Part shown: one piece after another, positions 1 through 8,840 of the stretch
Layout of the letters: every line of letters begins with the position of its first letter
How positions within the stretch are numbered: position 1 is the first letter of the stretch
Assembly (NCBI GenBank): GCA_024227155.1
Contig: JAAELB010000127.1
Span: 1-64,000 of the forward strand
DNA length: 64,000 bases
Reading direction: 5' to 3'
Source of the DNA: Desulfobulbaceae bacterium
Lineage (GTDB): Bacteria > Desulfobacterota > Desulfobulbia > Desulfobulbales > Desulfocapsaceae
Notes under the pieces: model-generated
What the model was told of the DNA's origin: nothing
What the model saw: the letters and a program-made list of their open reading frames with translations, nothing else
The model's database searches: none
Made by a program: the position numbers and the translations under genes

Positions 1-3
1 CAA

Positions 4-128
4 TCCGGCAGGCTTTTAGCTGGCATCCAAGCAATGGTGATGTTTCTGGATCCCGGCTAAAAGCCTGCCGGGATGACGTGCTGTAAAAGAGTCCATTTTT
101 TGAGGCAAAATTAAAGCTCATTTACGAT
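4..128. repeat. Left arm of ~125-bp inverted repeat
   Basis: This stretch matches the reverse complement of 4149-4273 almost base for base. Each arm holds two opposed palindromic units of the type CCGGCAGGCTTTTAGC...GGATCC around a spacer (AAGCAATGGTGATG), then about 50 bp of non-palindromic shared sequence containing GAGGCAAAATTAAAGCTCA. The arms flank the DUF748/PGPGW gene pair. A related single unit lies at 30554-30584, so the palindrome is a dispersed REP-like family. The window begins at this arm, so its outer end may be cut off. Confidence 0.85.
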
Positions 129-161
129 GTCTGTACTTATAAATTCTAAATCGTTGTCCCT

Positions 162-3100
162 ATGTCAGATCGCTTCGGTAGTATTTCCATCCAATCACCT
201 AAGACTCCTTCAAAAAAGGACACATCTTTAGGCGAAAAACCACCCCACAGAAGACCGCAGGAAAAACAGCCCAAAAATCAAAGAAATTTTTCTCTTTTAT
301 TTTGGCTAGCTGTTTTTCTCACTTTTTTTACTGGTTATCTTGGCATCGGCTTTCTTGCTATTCCGTTTTACATAACAGATATTCTTCCATCCACTTTTAA
401 TGAAAAGACCGGCTACACTCTTGAACCAACTACAGTAAAATTCAACCCTCTAACCTTCAAACTACACACTGGTCCTGTCAAAATTTTAGCAGATGATGAC
501 ACTCCATTGATCACCCTCCAGGCTCTGGAAACCGATATTGCGCCGATACCCCTACTTAGAATGGATCTTGTATGCAATAGTGTAGAGGTCGAAGCGCTGG
601 ATATACTTTTGGTTCGTAATCAAAATAGCAGCTACAATCTTGAAAATCTCTTTGGTCAAGATAAAGGTCAAAATGGGTCTGAAATAATGAATTTTTCAGA
701 TTTACCTTTCTTCTTTTCACTCAACAATATTGCTATTAATAACAGTCGCGTTGTCTTTTCTGATTTACCCGCCGGAAAAAAACATCATATTGAAAAGATT
801 CAGTTAAAACTGCCAACCGTATCCAATATAAAGTTCCAGGCGGACAAATACATTCGTCCCCATTTCTCCGCGATCATAAACGGTAGCCCCTTTCAACTCA
901 CAGGGACAACAAGCGTTGGTTACAGCAATACAGATTCTCCACCCACTGAGCTTGCCTGCGATATTAAAAATCTTGATCTGAAAACCTACAGTGCATATTT
1001 GCCCTTTGACCTTCCCTTTGAGATCGACAAAGGTACAGCTAATGGTACAATAGAACTTTTTTTCAACCCTGGGGAAACAGAAGGTAAGAAGCTGGCAATT
1101 AACTTTGATCTCAACTTATCTGACACTATTCTGCATAGTGGGGATAATTCAATTTCCTCGTCACTTCCTGCTGCCCAAATTTTCGGTACTTTCAAACCAG
1201 CACTCAACCTTCTTAACATACAAAACATTATAGCCCAGCAACCTCTAATCATTTCCAAAGGACCCTCGTTTTTTAAAAATCTCAGTACTCTAAAATCCAT
1301 AAAAACGGTCAAACCATACGAATCCACGCTGAAAATCAACCCTTTTACCTTCCTACTTTCTTCAATGATGGTTTCTGACGGTCACATAGAATTCTCCACA
1401 CCTGAACAAAAAGATGATACTGAGACTCGATGGTCAAATCTGAACGTTCAGATTAAAGGGTTTAGAAACAGTGCGTATGCAAAAAAATATCCTCAAACCC
1501 CAACAGGAACATTCGAAATAAACGCAGAAAAGCATGACTCCGATACAACTTTTTCCTATATTGGAAAGTTAGAGTCCACAGAGAGAATTTCTGGTGACAT
1601 TCAGCTGGTTAAGGCGAATGCGGACCAAGTTTTCAAACTACTTCTACCGGAAAAAACTATAGTTTCTCAAGGAACTGCTGAATTAAAAGGCATTTTGCAA
1701 TTACAAAAAGCTGAACCCTCTAAACAGATCACAACCTTTTACCAGGATGCCACACTTTCTATTAATAACTTTTCGCTACTCGACAAGAATAAACCATTTT
1801 TATCTGCAAAAAAGGCTCAAATTGGACCTGTCAACACATCTGGAGATGTAATAAATCTAGGAAAAATCACCTTTGCAAATGCAGAGACCACTTTACAACA
1901 CGGTGGAGAAATCCCTGTTGTGGCGAAAATATTTAGTTCTGGTAAGTATCTGTTACAAAGTTTTGTTTACCAGGGCAGTATAATAGGTTCTACAGGCAAA
2001 GATCAGCAAACGCTCTCCTTTACTGATATAACTCTATCCACCACCCCATCTGAAACCACAGAACCCTTTGAAAAAAACTTCCAATTTGAAGCAATATCAA
2101 GTTCCGGGGGCTCAATGAGTGGTAAAGGACATGCCATTCTATCTCCTTTCTCCCTGAGAGCTGAGCTTCAACTTACCAATTTAAACGCAGGAAACAGTCT
2201 CTACACATTTTCTAACTCTCCGTTTTTCCAACAGGTAGAAGGAAAACTATCCGGCAAAGGTAACGTTACTTTTCCAGACAAAACATTTGCCGGTGATATT
2301 GAAATCAAAAATGGTCTGTTTTCAGCTGACAAAAATAACGAATTATCATGGAATAGTTGCTATCTCAAGGGGATTCACTACGGCTTATCTCCCGCAATAT
2401 TGACTATTAATAGTGTGCGATTTAACAAACCTGAGATTAACTGGCAGCTACCAAAGTTAGCTCAGTCACCGCTCATAACATTCTCCAGGCTTTTGCAAAA
2501 TTATCTTCAGGTTGATGACGCAAAGGACTCAAAGATTAATGCTAAATCAGTACCGCTGGTTATTAAAAATTTCTCTACAACCGATGGAGTGATGCACCTT
2601 ATAGATCACAGGCTCAACCCTGAATGGCGAGCACATTTTACAAAGCTTGAGGGGAAAATATCAGATATCAAAACAACAAATCAAGACGATAAAAAGCAGA
2701 AACCAGCTAGTAACCTCACCTTTACAGGGCTCATTGACGGGATAGATTTTCAGGTACTCGGTAATATCGACTTCTCTTCATATAGTGGTAACAGCAGCGT
2801 ACAGTTAGAAATCAACGACTATCCTCTGGCTTCATTTCACAAGCAACTCACCCCTGCAACTAATCTTAACACGCCGGAAGGTAGTTTTACTTTGCAATCA
2901 AGCTCAAATTTTAATAATTCATCAGTCAACACCTCTGGTCATGTTAAACTTTCAAATATTTATCCCCACTCAATGGATAGCAGCTCAGCCCTGCCTCTTG
3001 CCCTTCTTGCCGGTCAGGATAATAGCATTGATCTTAATTTTGAATTTTCCGTGACCTCTGAAGCAGTTAAAAACAGTCTATTTAACGAGGCTTTAGCTCA

Positions 3101-3719
3101 TTTTCAGAGAACCCTCCTAAAGGGTACGGTGTCTCCACTCTTACTGACTTCACAGGATTACACTGAATTAATTGATGAAGATATTATTGAATTCAAACCA
3201 GGAGAGTTTGTCCCGACAGACCGAGGACGCGAATTACTTCTGAAGTATAGCTCTCTACTTGCCCAACACCCGTACGTTGGACTGCAGTTAACCGACGGAA
3301 CAAACAGCGACGTAGACCGGGATGCTCTCTTTGCAAAACTCAAAAAACTTGAGCGACAACGGGTAGAGACTGAAAATGAGAAACGATTTTATGAATGGCA
3401 AACATTAAAAAAACAATTCGAAACAACGGTCACAGAAAAACAGAATGCTGCGAAAATTTCAGATGTCATTGTTGAAACAGACATTCCGTCTAAGGTGCTC
3501 TCCGGATTCATTCCTGTGAAACCCGAACCTATAGCAATTAGTGATGCTATGATACTGGACTTGGCAATAAAACGAATTAATGTGATTCAACAGTACCTGA
3601 GACCTGTTCTTTCTCTACAGTATGAAAGAATTCTCGCTGAGTTACCCGAAAAAATAACTCAGAAACAAAAAGAATCCTCCACCGGTGTTATGATCGCCTT
3701 GAGAGCCGTAGACAGATGA
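162..3719 (+). CDS. DUF748 (AsmA-like) envelope protein
   Basis: A 1185-residue protein with a basic, proline-rich cytoplasmic N-terminus, one membrane segment at about residues 43-70, and a long repetitive beta-rich periplasmic region. The C-terminal part (TDRGRELLLKYSSLLAQHP onward, then a charged helical stretch) resembles the end of DUF748 proteins, which belong to the AsmA-like clan; that clan is proposed to form periplasmic bridges carrying lipids to the outer membrane. The role here is inferred from the family. Its stop overlaps the next gene's start by 4 bp (ATGA), so the two are probably translated together. There is no clear Shine-Dalgarno before the ATG. The gene pair is enclosed by inverted repeats. 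Confidence 0.75.
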   Translation: MSDRFGSISIQSPKTPSKKDTSLGEKPPHRRPQEKQPKNQRNFSLLFWLAVFLTFFTGYLGIGFLAIPFYITDILPSTFNEKTGYTLEPTTVKFNPLTFKLHTGPVKILADDDTPLITLQALETDIAPIPLLRMDLVCNSVEVEALDILLVRNQNSSYNLENLFGQDKGQNGSEIMNFSDLPFFFSLNNIAINNSRVVFSDLPAGKKHHIEKIQLKLPTVSNIKFQADKYIRPHFSAIINGSPFQLTGTTSVGYSNTDSPPTELACDIKNLDLKTYSAYLPFDLPFEIDKGTANGTIELFFNPGETEGKKLAINFDLNLSDTILHSGDNSISSSLPAAQIFGTFKPALNLLNIQNIIAQQPLIISKGPSFFKNLSTLKSIKTVKPYESTLKINPFTFLLSSMMVSDGHIEFSTPEQKDDTETRWSNLNVQIKGFRNSAYAKKYPQTPTGTFEINAEKHDSDTTFSYIGKLESTERISGDIQLVKANADQVFKLLLPEKTIVSQGTAELKGILQLQKAEPSKQITTFYQDATLSINNFSLLDKNKPFLSAKKAQIGPVNTSGDVINLGKITFANAETTLQHGGEIPVVAKIFSSGKYLLQSFVYQGSIIGSTGKDQQTLSFTDITLSTTPSETTEPFEKNFQFEAISSSGGSMSGKGHAILSPFSLRAELQLTNLNAGNSLYTFSNSPFFQQVEGKLSGKGNVTFPDKTFAGDIEIKNGLFSADKNNELSWNSCYLKGIHYGLSPAILTINSVRFNKPEINWQLPKLAQSPLITFSRLLQNYLQVDDAKDSKINAKSVPLVIKNFSTTDGVMHLIDHRLNPEWRAHFTKLEGKISDIKTTNQDDKKQKPASNLTFTGLIDGIDFQVLGNIDFSSYSGNSSVQLEINDYPLASFHKQLTPATNLNTPEGSFTLQSSSNFNNSSVNTSGHVKLSNIYPHSMDSSSALPLALLAGQDNSIDLNFEFSVTSEAVKNSLFNEALAHFQRTLLKGTVSPLLLTSQDYTELIDEDIIEFKPGEFVPTDRGRELLLKYSSLLAQHPYVGLQLTDGTNSDVDRDALFAKLKKLERQRVETENEKRFYEWQTLKKQFETTVTEKQNAAKISDVIVETDIPSKVLSGFIPVKPEPIAISDAMILDLAIKRINVIQQYLRPVLSLQYERILAELPEKITQKQKESSTGVMIALRAVDR

Positions 3720-4147
3720 CAATTCTATCCGTCGAAAAAATAGACACATTAGGCTCAGTTTTTGGTTGGTTCGCACTACTTTCAGTGACAACTTTTTTTC
3801 TTAGCCTGTTATTTATACCTTGGCTTGTGTGCAGACTCTCCCCCAATTTTTTCATTCAACTGACGCTCCCTGGCTCCCCTCCCCAAACCAAACCTTCTTC
3901 GTCTTTACTTTTTTCGATATTCCGCAACCTACTTGGTTATTTTCTCTTGGTTGCAGGAATCACAATGCTTTTTCTTCCGGGTCAAGGTCTTCTCACAATC
4001 CTTTTAGCTCTCTTACTTATTTCTTTTCCCGGGAAAAGAAAGGTTATCCTCACCATTATATCAAAACCAGGAATACAAAAAAGCATGGACTGGGTTAGAA
4101 AAAAGAGCGGTAAAATGCCATTTTCATGGCCACCGAAATGTGCATAA
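3716..4147 (+). CDS. PGPGW-type small transmembrane protein
   Basis: A 143-residue membrane protein with about three hydrophobic segments (roughly 15-37, 70-86, 89-104) and a basic C-terminus. The motif LFLPGQGLLTILLALLLI at 85-102 matches the loop-and-helix signature of the PGPGW putative transmembrane family, with PGQG in place of PGPG. Function is unknown in the family. It overlaps the end of the DUF748 gene by 4 bp, suggesting both act in the same envelope process. The right inverted-repeat arm begins two bases after its stop, so no further gene belongs to this unit. Confidence 0.65.
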   Translation: MTILSVEKIDTLGSVFGWFALLSVTTFFLSLLFIPWLVCRLSPNFFIQLTLPGSPPQTKPSSSLLFSIFRNLLGYFLLVAGITMLFLPGQGLLTILLALLLISFPGKRKVILTIISKPGIQKSMDWVRKKSGKMPFSWPPKCA

Positions 4148-4148
4148 A

Positions 4149-4273
4149 TCATAAATGAGCTTTAATTTTGCCTCAAAAAAATGGATTCTTTTATACCACG
4201 TCATCCCGGCAGGCTTTTAGCTGGGATCCAGAAACATCACCATTGCTTGGATTCCGGCTAAAAGCCTGCCGGA
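4149..4273. repeat. Right arm of ~125-bp inverted repeat
   Basis: Reverse complement of 4-128 with a handful of mismatches. It begins just after the PGPGW stop codon and contains the facing palindromes that can fold into a long hairpin, so it may also end transcription of the gene pair. Recombination between the two arms could invert the 4-kb segment. Confidence 0.85.
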
Positions 4274-4370
4274 ATGACGAATCGAGATGTCCAGTTTTTC
4301 TCTAAATCACTGATGTTACGTGTTGTGAAAAGAGGGCAACATGCAAAATTTACGAGGTCTGTAGTAATTA

Positions 4371-4664
4371 TCAGTAGCCCGCTTCTTTTTGATGCCGGAA
4401 GGCCAGCACGTAAACCGAACCGGCATTTACTTCGTGGTGATAAAGCGCCACATAACCAGTGTCTCCAAATGGGATGATTAACTCGCGAAATTCTGGAAGA
4501 TCATCAAACGGCCTGCCTACCCCTGGTTCCGTTTCCAGAAGTGCAAATTGGCGTTCTATCGCTCGACCGGCCCTTTTCGCCGCCTGCGGATTTTTTTCTG
4601 CCAGAAAAAGCCGACAACGTTCCAGCCCTTGCGCTGCACCTTCCGTGATAATTACTCGTGGCAC
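4371..4664 (-). CDS. RelE/ParE family toxin
   Basis: A 97-residue protein with the compact RelE/ParE layout: an N-terminal helical hairpin (EGAAQGLERCRLFLAEKNP), then GRPFDDLPEFRELIIPFGDTG and a C-terminal strand VYVLAFRHQKE. Family members either cut mRNA on the ribosome or poison gyrase; the sequence alone does not decide which. Its start overlaps the end of the upstream ribbon-helix-helix gene by 13 bp, the usual antitoxin-first order. By eye the pair is richer in G+C than the surrounding DNA, and it sits right beside a repeat element, which points to acquisition by transfer. Confidence 0.85.
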   Translation of the reverse strand: MPRVIITEGAAQGLERCRLFLAEKNPQAAKRAGRAIERQFALLETEPGVGRPFDDLPEFRELIIPFGDTGYVALYHHEVNAGSVYVLAFRHQKEAGY

Positions 4665-4924
4665 GGAGGGATCTCTTTGTCTTCATCCGTACCCCAGGTC
4701 TTCAACCAGTTACGTACTTCCTGGCCTGTCAGGTGCCGCCCAGTTTCTTTATAAGCTGTCCAAGACGCTAAGGCTTCTTGCTTGAAACCCTCTCGTGCTT
4801 CTTCGCGCTCAACGTAGTCGCGAATTGCTTCGCACATTATCCAGTGCGCTGAGCGATGTCGTGCGTCAGCTAGATGCTGAATCCGGCTTTTCAGATCGTC
4901 ATCAAGTTTTACGGATGTCGCCAT
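4652..4924 (-). CDS. CopG-type ribbon-helix-helix antitoxin
   Basis: A 90-residue protein whose N-terminus (MATSVKLDDDLKSRIQHLADARHRSAHWIM) is a typical ribbon-helix-helix DNA-binding fold; the C-terminal half is charged and would wrap the toxin. It precedes and overlaps the RelE/ParE toxin gene. The ATG at 4924 is preceded by GAGGTATCATC, a good ribosome site. Autoregulation is likely: an inverted repeat lies just upstream at 4948-4965. Such antitoxins bind their own promoter and neutralise the toxin. Confidence 0.85.
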   Translation of the reverse strand: MATSVKLDDDLKSRIQHLADARHRSAHWIMCEAIRDYVEREEAREGFKQEALASWTAYKETGRHLTGQEVRNWLKTWGTDEDKEIPPCHE

Positions 4925-4947
4925 GATGATACCTCATTATTAATAGG

Positions 4948-4965
4948 TAGTACTTTTTATTACTA
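4948..4965 (-). promoter_or_regulatory. Candidate antitoxin operator
   Basis: The inverted repeat TAGTA-N8-TACTA lies 24 bp upstream of the antitoxin start in an AT-rich promoter region. Position and symmetry fit autoregulation by the ribbon-helix-helix protein. This is inference; the arms are only 5 bp. Confidence 0.4.
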
Positions 4966-5199
4966 TAACATAAACCACCCATTCATCTATAGCAAATAAC
5001 ACGAACGTTTTCCTTGGCAGCATTGCTTTTCCTGAGAAGGTCCCATAACAATGGTTCTGTATGATAGGTTATTACTCGCCGACAGAGGATGCACCCTTTC
5101 GGGGCGTTGTGGCAGAAACCCCAATTTGACCATATCGGGGGATGGGCAAAAATAGCCCAGAATCATCAGGAGGTTGCGAGGCAAAGTTCAAGCGGTCCA

Positions 5200-6342
5200 T
5201 TACTCAATCAACTCAATCGCAGCAAAGGGCTGATAAAGAGGATCGCCAAGAAGAACCATCTGCCAAGAAATAAAAGGCAGCGAGACAAGATAGGCTTCTC
5301 CTAAGCTCATATACCCTTCAATCAGTTTCTCGAAAAAAATTTCGGGTAATGGGAACCCCTGGACATAAGGTTCATATACGGGTCCTACGGTCGCTGCCAC
5401 TCCCTTTTGAAGCATACGAAGACACCATACAGAGCTCGATGGGTTTCGTAGAGTGGAACATTCAGCACTGGCTATATGGTATCCTATGGCGCCTTGAACC
5501 CAATTAAAACTATCGACATAGTTCGCAAGTGAATACCATCCACAATAAAGAGCTGCTTCAGGGCAACTGTTCTCAGGGAAGAGTGGCTGTTTATCATCAA
5601 GGACTGTCTCAAAACGTTTTTGAACCTTGGCTGCTGCAACTTTAATGGAATAATCGTATCTTTTATAGCCGGTGCCGAGCTCTTTCGTTCTGGCATCTTC
5701 CATATTTTTTACTAGCCCCCTCGCATCAAAATACCCTTTCCCCTGAAGTCCATTTTTTTCACTTTCCAGGGTGTCATCGATAATTCGGTACACCGTTTCC
5801 GGATCAGGACCATCAAGACGACTTACCAGCATTACATCGTTTTTTGAATATTTGAGTTGTTGGGCGAAATTGCCAAGAAAATAAGGGTTTGAAACCCACC
5901 CGTTTAGATCATATTCAGCGATTCTGACAAGGGCCAATTCTGAATCAACAGAGGACCTGCTGTTGCTGTTCAAGGGAGCATTTATTTTTAGAGGCACCCC
6001 ATAAATTGTGACCAGTGTAGAAATACGATTCGACCCTGAGTCGTATTGTTTTTCTTCTAGTGATTTTATTTTCCTCTGTATATCAGATTTAATCTCATTG
6101 TCAAAAGTCTCTCTCGTTACAATTTCTTCGGTTGAGGTACTAAGAAATACTATATGATCTTCAGGAATATTCCTTCTCTTCATATAGTATTCCCCAATCT
6201 CAACACTGGATTTAATACGTTTATTCACAACGACTAGGACCTCTTTCACCTCAATACAGCTCGCAACCCTGGGACAAACGATGAGGGTTACACTAAAATA
6301 AAACAGAAAAACAATAACATCAACAGGCCGGCCGTTTCCCAT
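5200..6342 (-). CDS. TIGR03790 family exported protein
   Basis: A 380-residue protein with a hydrophobic N-terminal signal (about residues 9-27), then VLVVVNKRIKSSVEIGEYYMKRRNIPEDHIV, which I recognise as the start of the TIGR03790 family. A conserved ISTLVTIYGVPLKI segment follows, and the C-terminal half contains ALYCGWYSLANY and a glycine-rich GVAATVGPVYEPY stretch. The family is found in diverse bacteria without an assigned function. The start is supported by AGAGGTAAGG directly before the ATG. It is transcribed alone, facing away from the sigma-54 activator gene. Confidence 0.75.
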   Translation of the reverse strand: MGNGRPVDVIVFLFYFSVTLIVCPRVASCIEVKEVLVVVNKRIKSSVEIGEYYMKRRNIPEDHIVFLSTSTEEIVTRETFDNEIKSDIQRKIKSLEEKQYDSGSNRISTLVTIYGVPLKINAPLNSNSRSSVDSELALVRIAEYDLNGWVSNPYFLGNFAQQLKYSKNDVMLVSRLDGPDPETVYRIIDDTLESEKNGLQGKGYFDARGLVKNMEDARTKELGTGYKRYDYSIKVAAAKVQKRFETVLDDKQPLFPENSCPEAALYCGWYSLANYVDSFNWVQGAIGYHIASAECSTLRNPSSSVWCLRMLQKGVAATVGPVYEPYVQGFPLPEIFFEKLIEGYMSLGEAYLVSLPFISWQMVLLGDPLYQPFAAIELIE

Positions 6343-6614
6343 CCTTACCTCTTCACCAGTTCTGAAAATTGGGTTTTTTCGTATTTATGGAATTTATATC
6401 TTTAAAATAGAGAAGCAATAGACTAAAGTATGTGCCAGGAAAATACGTATCAACCCACTATTTACCTATCACCATTGTGTAGCACTATCTCAAGCTGTAT
6501 TAATCGGCTATATATATTCTTAATATTATTCCGTTTACAAAATGATCGGTCTCACTACAACAGCTCCCATACACTATAACAATCGACCACATAATTCAAA
6601 CTAGGTCAAAAGCT

Positions 6615-8096
6615 ATGAAAGGCATAAATGAAGATTGCGATAGACTGATCAGCAACCAAAAGAATCTACTGGACACTATTCCGGAAATGGTTCTACTGGT
6701 TAAAGATAGTCAAACCATTGAATTTATGAACCCCAGTGCTCAAAGTTTTTTTGGCAATTTGTGTTCGAGTAATGACTCAATGACTAGTCAGGAAGCTAAG
6801 CAGCTGGACAGTTTACTTTTCATTGTTGCCAAAACGATCAATGATGAAGGCATAGGTGAGACCTTAGATACTACATTTGGTGAGTCTCATCTTGAATACA
6901 CCCTCGCTCACTTTCGTGGATACAAAGGAGACGCTCTCCATTGGTTTTTTATTCGAGATCTCACTGATAACAAAAATCAACTGGAAGAATTATCACTTTT
7001 CCATAACAGCATAGAAACCATCCTTTCCCATAAAATCAGTGATCTTAAAGAAAGTGAACGTATGCGACGTTCCCTCGCCAGTGAGCTCAACTCTCTAAAG
7101 GAACACTTAAAGGAACAACCAGAAGAAGGGAAAATGGTGGGCTCCAGTAGAGCCCTCAGTGAATTACGGGATATGGTATTTCAAGTAGCAAAATCCGATG
7201 CCACTATTTTAATCACCGGGGAGTCTGGAACGGGAAAAGAATTGGTGGCAAATTTGATCAGAGAGAGCAGCACGAGAAACGACAAGCCTTTTCTCAAAAT
7301 CAACTGTAACACAATCTCCGACTCCCTTCTTGAAAGTGATCTCTTTGGACATGAGAAAGGATCCTTTACCGGGGCAGACTCAAAAAGAAAAGGTAAATTT
7401 GAGGTTGTTGATGGTGGAACTATCTTTCTAGATGAAATTGGAGATATTTCAGCTCGAATGCAGGCCGCTTTGCTTAGAGTCCTGCAAGACGGAGAAATTA
7501 TTCGGGTTGGCGGAAATTCTCCCGTACAAATTGATGTCAGAGTGATAGCGGCTACTAACAGAGACCTTGCTGGAATGGTTCAGGATGGTAGTTTCAGGCT
7601 GGATCTCTTCTATCGCCTCAACATCATCAATATATCGATTCCTCCTCTTCGAGAGCGCAAGGACGATATCATTGATTTAACCACCCATTTTATCAGAAAA
7701 TATCGTAAAGCCTTTAAAAAAGAGATCAGTTTCCTGCCGCAATCCATCCTTGATCGATTACTGCTACACGACTGGCCCGGTAACGTTCGGGAACTGGAGA
7801 ATGTGATACAACGTGCTGTTCTTATGGCAAAAAATAATGTCATAACTGAAAACGAGTTGTTTTTTGATACAGTAACTCAAGATAACGAACCGGTTTCACA
7901 GAGCAGTCATCTTGACAATATTGACGGAAAATCACTCAAATCTCTGGTTGCTGATGTCGAAAGGGATATCATTGTCCATTCGTTACAGAAAAATCGTGGC
8001 AATGTCGCGGAAACAGCCAAGCTGCTTGATATTGGAAAAACCGCTTTTTATGATAAGATGAAACGGTATAATATCTCTGCGAAAGACCACAAATAA
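6615..8096 (+). CDS. PAS-AAA+ sigma-54 transcription activator
   Basis: A 493-residue enhancer-binding protein. Residues 1-115 look like a PAS sensor (MVLLVKDSQTIEFMNPSAQ), about 125-165 form a coiled linker, 175-405 are the AAA+ domain with Walker A GESGTGKE (202-209), the sigma-54 contact loop GSFTGA (249-254, a serine variant of GAFTGA) and Walker B TIFLDEIGD (269-277). A Fis-type helix-turn-helix ends the protein (NVAETAKLLDIGKTAFYDKM). There is no receiver domain and no histidine kinase beside it, so the PAS domain probably senses the signal directly. The downstream PilZ gene has a candidate -24/-12 promoter and may be a target. Confidence 0.93.
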   Translation: MKGINEDCDRLISNQKNLLDTIPEMVLLVKDSQTIEFMNPSAQSFFGNLCSSNDSMTSQEAKQLDSLLFIVAKTINDEGIGETLDTTFGESHLEYTLAHFRGYKGDALHWFFIRDLTDNKNQLEELSLFHNSIETILSHKISDLKESERMRRSLASELNSLKEHLKEQPEEGKMVGSSRALSELRDMVFQVAKSDATILITGESGTGKELVANLIRESSTRNDKPFLKINCNTISDSLLESDLFGHEKGSFTGADSKRKGKFEVVDGGTIFLDEIGDISARMQAALLRVLQDGEIIRVGGNSPVQIDVRVIAATNRDLAGMVQDGSFRLDLFYRLNIINISIPPLRERKDDIIDLTTHFIRKYRKAFKKEISFLPQSILDRLLLHDWPGNVRELENVIQRAVLMAKNNVITENELFFDTVTQDNEPVSQSSHLDNIDGKSLKSLVADVERDIIVHSLQKNRGNVAETAKLLDIGKTAFYDKMKRYNISAKDHK

Positions 8097-8177
8097 AGAA
8101 TGTTTAAAAAACTGTTTATAAGACAATCTTTGATAAAGAAATGATTAGGCTTGGCTTGATCGCAATTTATCCGAGTT

Positions 8178-8192
8178 AGGTATTATTTTTGC
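8178..8192 (+). promoter_or_regulatory. Candidate sigma-54 (-24/-12) promoter
   Basis: AGGTATTATTTTTGC has GG and GC separated by exactly 10 bases and a TTTGC -12 element. It lies 62 bp before the PilZ gene's ATG and just after a sigma-54 activator gene. The -24 half is imperfect (AGGTA instead of TGGCA), so the match is moderate. Confidence 0.4.
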
Positions 8193-8253
8193 ATGCTTTA
8201 ATGTAGCCGAGTAAATTTTCAGTAAATTGTTCTCTAGGGGGGGAAACTGGCAA

Positions 8254-8811
8254 ATGAGTGTAAGTAACTCAAAAGACAATAAATATTGCCTTTTTTGGTC
8301 AATGGAATTTAAAAAATGCAAAATTTGCAATACCGGACTTTTTATTCCATTGGAAGATCACATTGATGTTTTTTGTAAAACATCCAGATATCTTCAGTGT
8401 TTACAATACTCTCTCAATCAAGGTCACTCAGAAGATACACTCAACGTAGGCAACCAAGATGGAAGTAATCGTCGCAATCACATGCGGGTTGAGAGCCGAA
8501 ACCAGATAACCTTGGTTAAACTGATTCAATCGGATAAAATCGTCAACCACGTTTCAACTGCTGCGGAGACTCTTGACATCAGTCGAGGTGGAATGCGACT
8601 AACCACCAACTCCCCCGTCCCACAGGATACCGTAATTCAATTTGCCTTTGACAAGGTGTTTCCTTCCTCCTTCCATAGGGCCATGGGGCAAGTTGAATGG
8701 TGCAACAAGCAAATAGATGAGCCTGGATATCAGGTCGGGGTGTCATTCCAGGAAAAAAGGATCGTCAGGGCCATAGACCACTATCTTGGAGCAAATTACG
8801 GTACATCATAA
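8254..8811 (+). CDS. PilZ domain protein
   Basis: A 185-residue protein with a short cysteine-containing N-terminal part (CKIC, then FCKTSRYLQC) and a C-terminal PilZ domain: RRNHMR fits the arginine motif and DISRGGM fits D/NxSxxG, the two c-di-GMP contacts. It is likely a c-di-GMP effector for surface behaviour, though no motility or polysaccharide genes lie nearby. I chose ATG 8254, which follows AGGGGGGG at about 11 bp; an in-frame TTG at 8227 would add nine residues. A possible sigma-54 promoter lies at 8178-8192. Confidence 0.75.
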   Translation: MSVSNSKDNKYCLFWSMEFKKCKICNTGLFIPLEDHIDVFCKTSRYLQCLQYSLNQGHSEDTLNVGNQDGSNRRNHMRVESRNQITLVKLIQSDKIVNHVSTAAETLDISRGGMRLTTNSPVPQDTVIQFAFDKVFPSSFHRAMGQVEWCNKQIDEPGYQVGVSFQEKRIVRAIDHYLGANYGTS

Positions 8812-8840
8812 CTATAAGGTACCTTGAAAAAATTTACACC

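Noticed and set aside
4987-5184. 65-codon leftward ORF
   Set aside because: No ribosome site, no family resemblance and no neighbour context; likely chance.
8140-8160. Second sigma-54 promoter (TTGGCTTGATCGCA)
   Set aside because: GG and GC are 9 rather than 12 positions apart.
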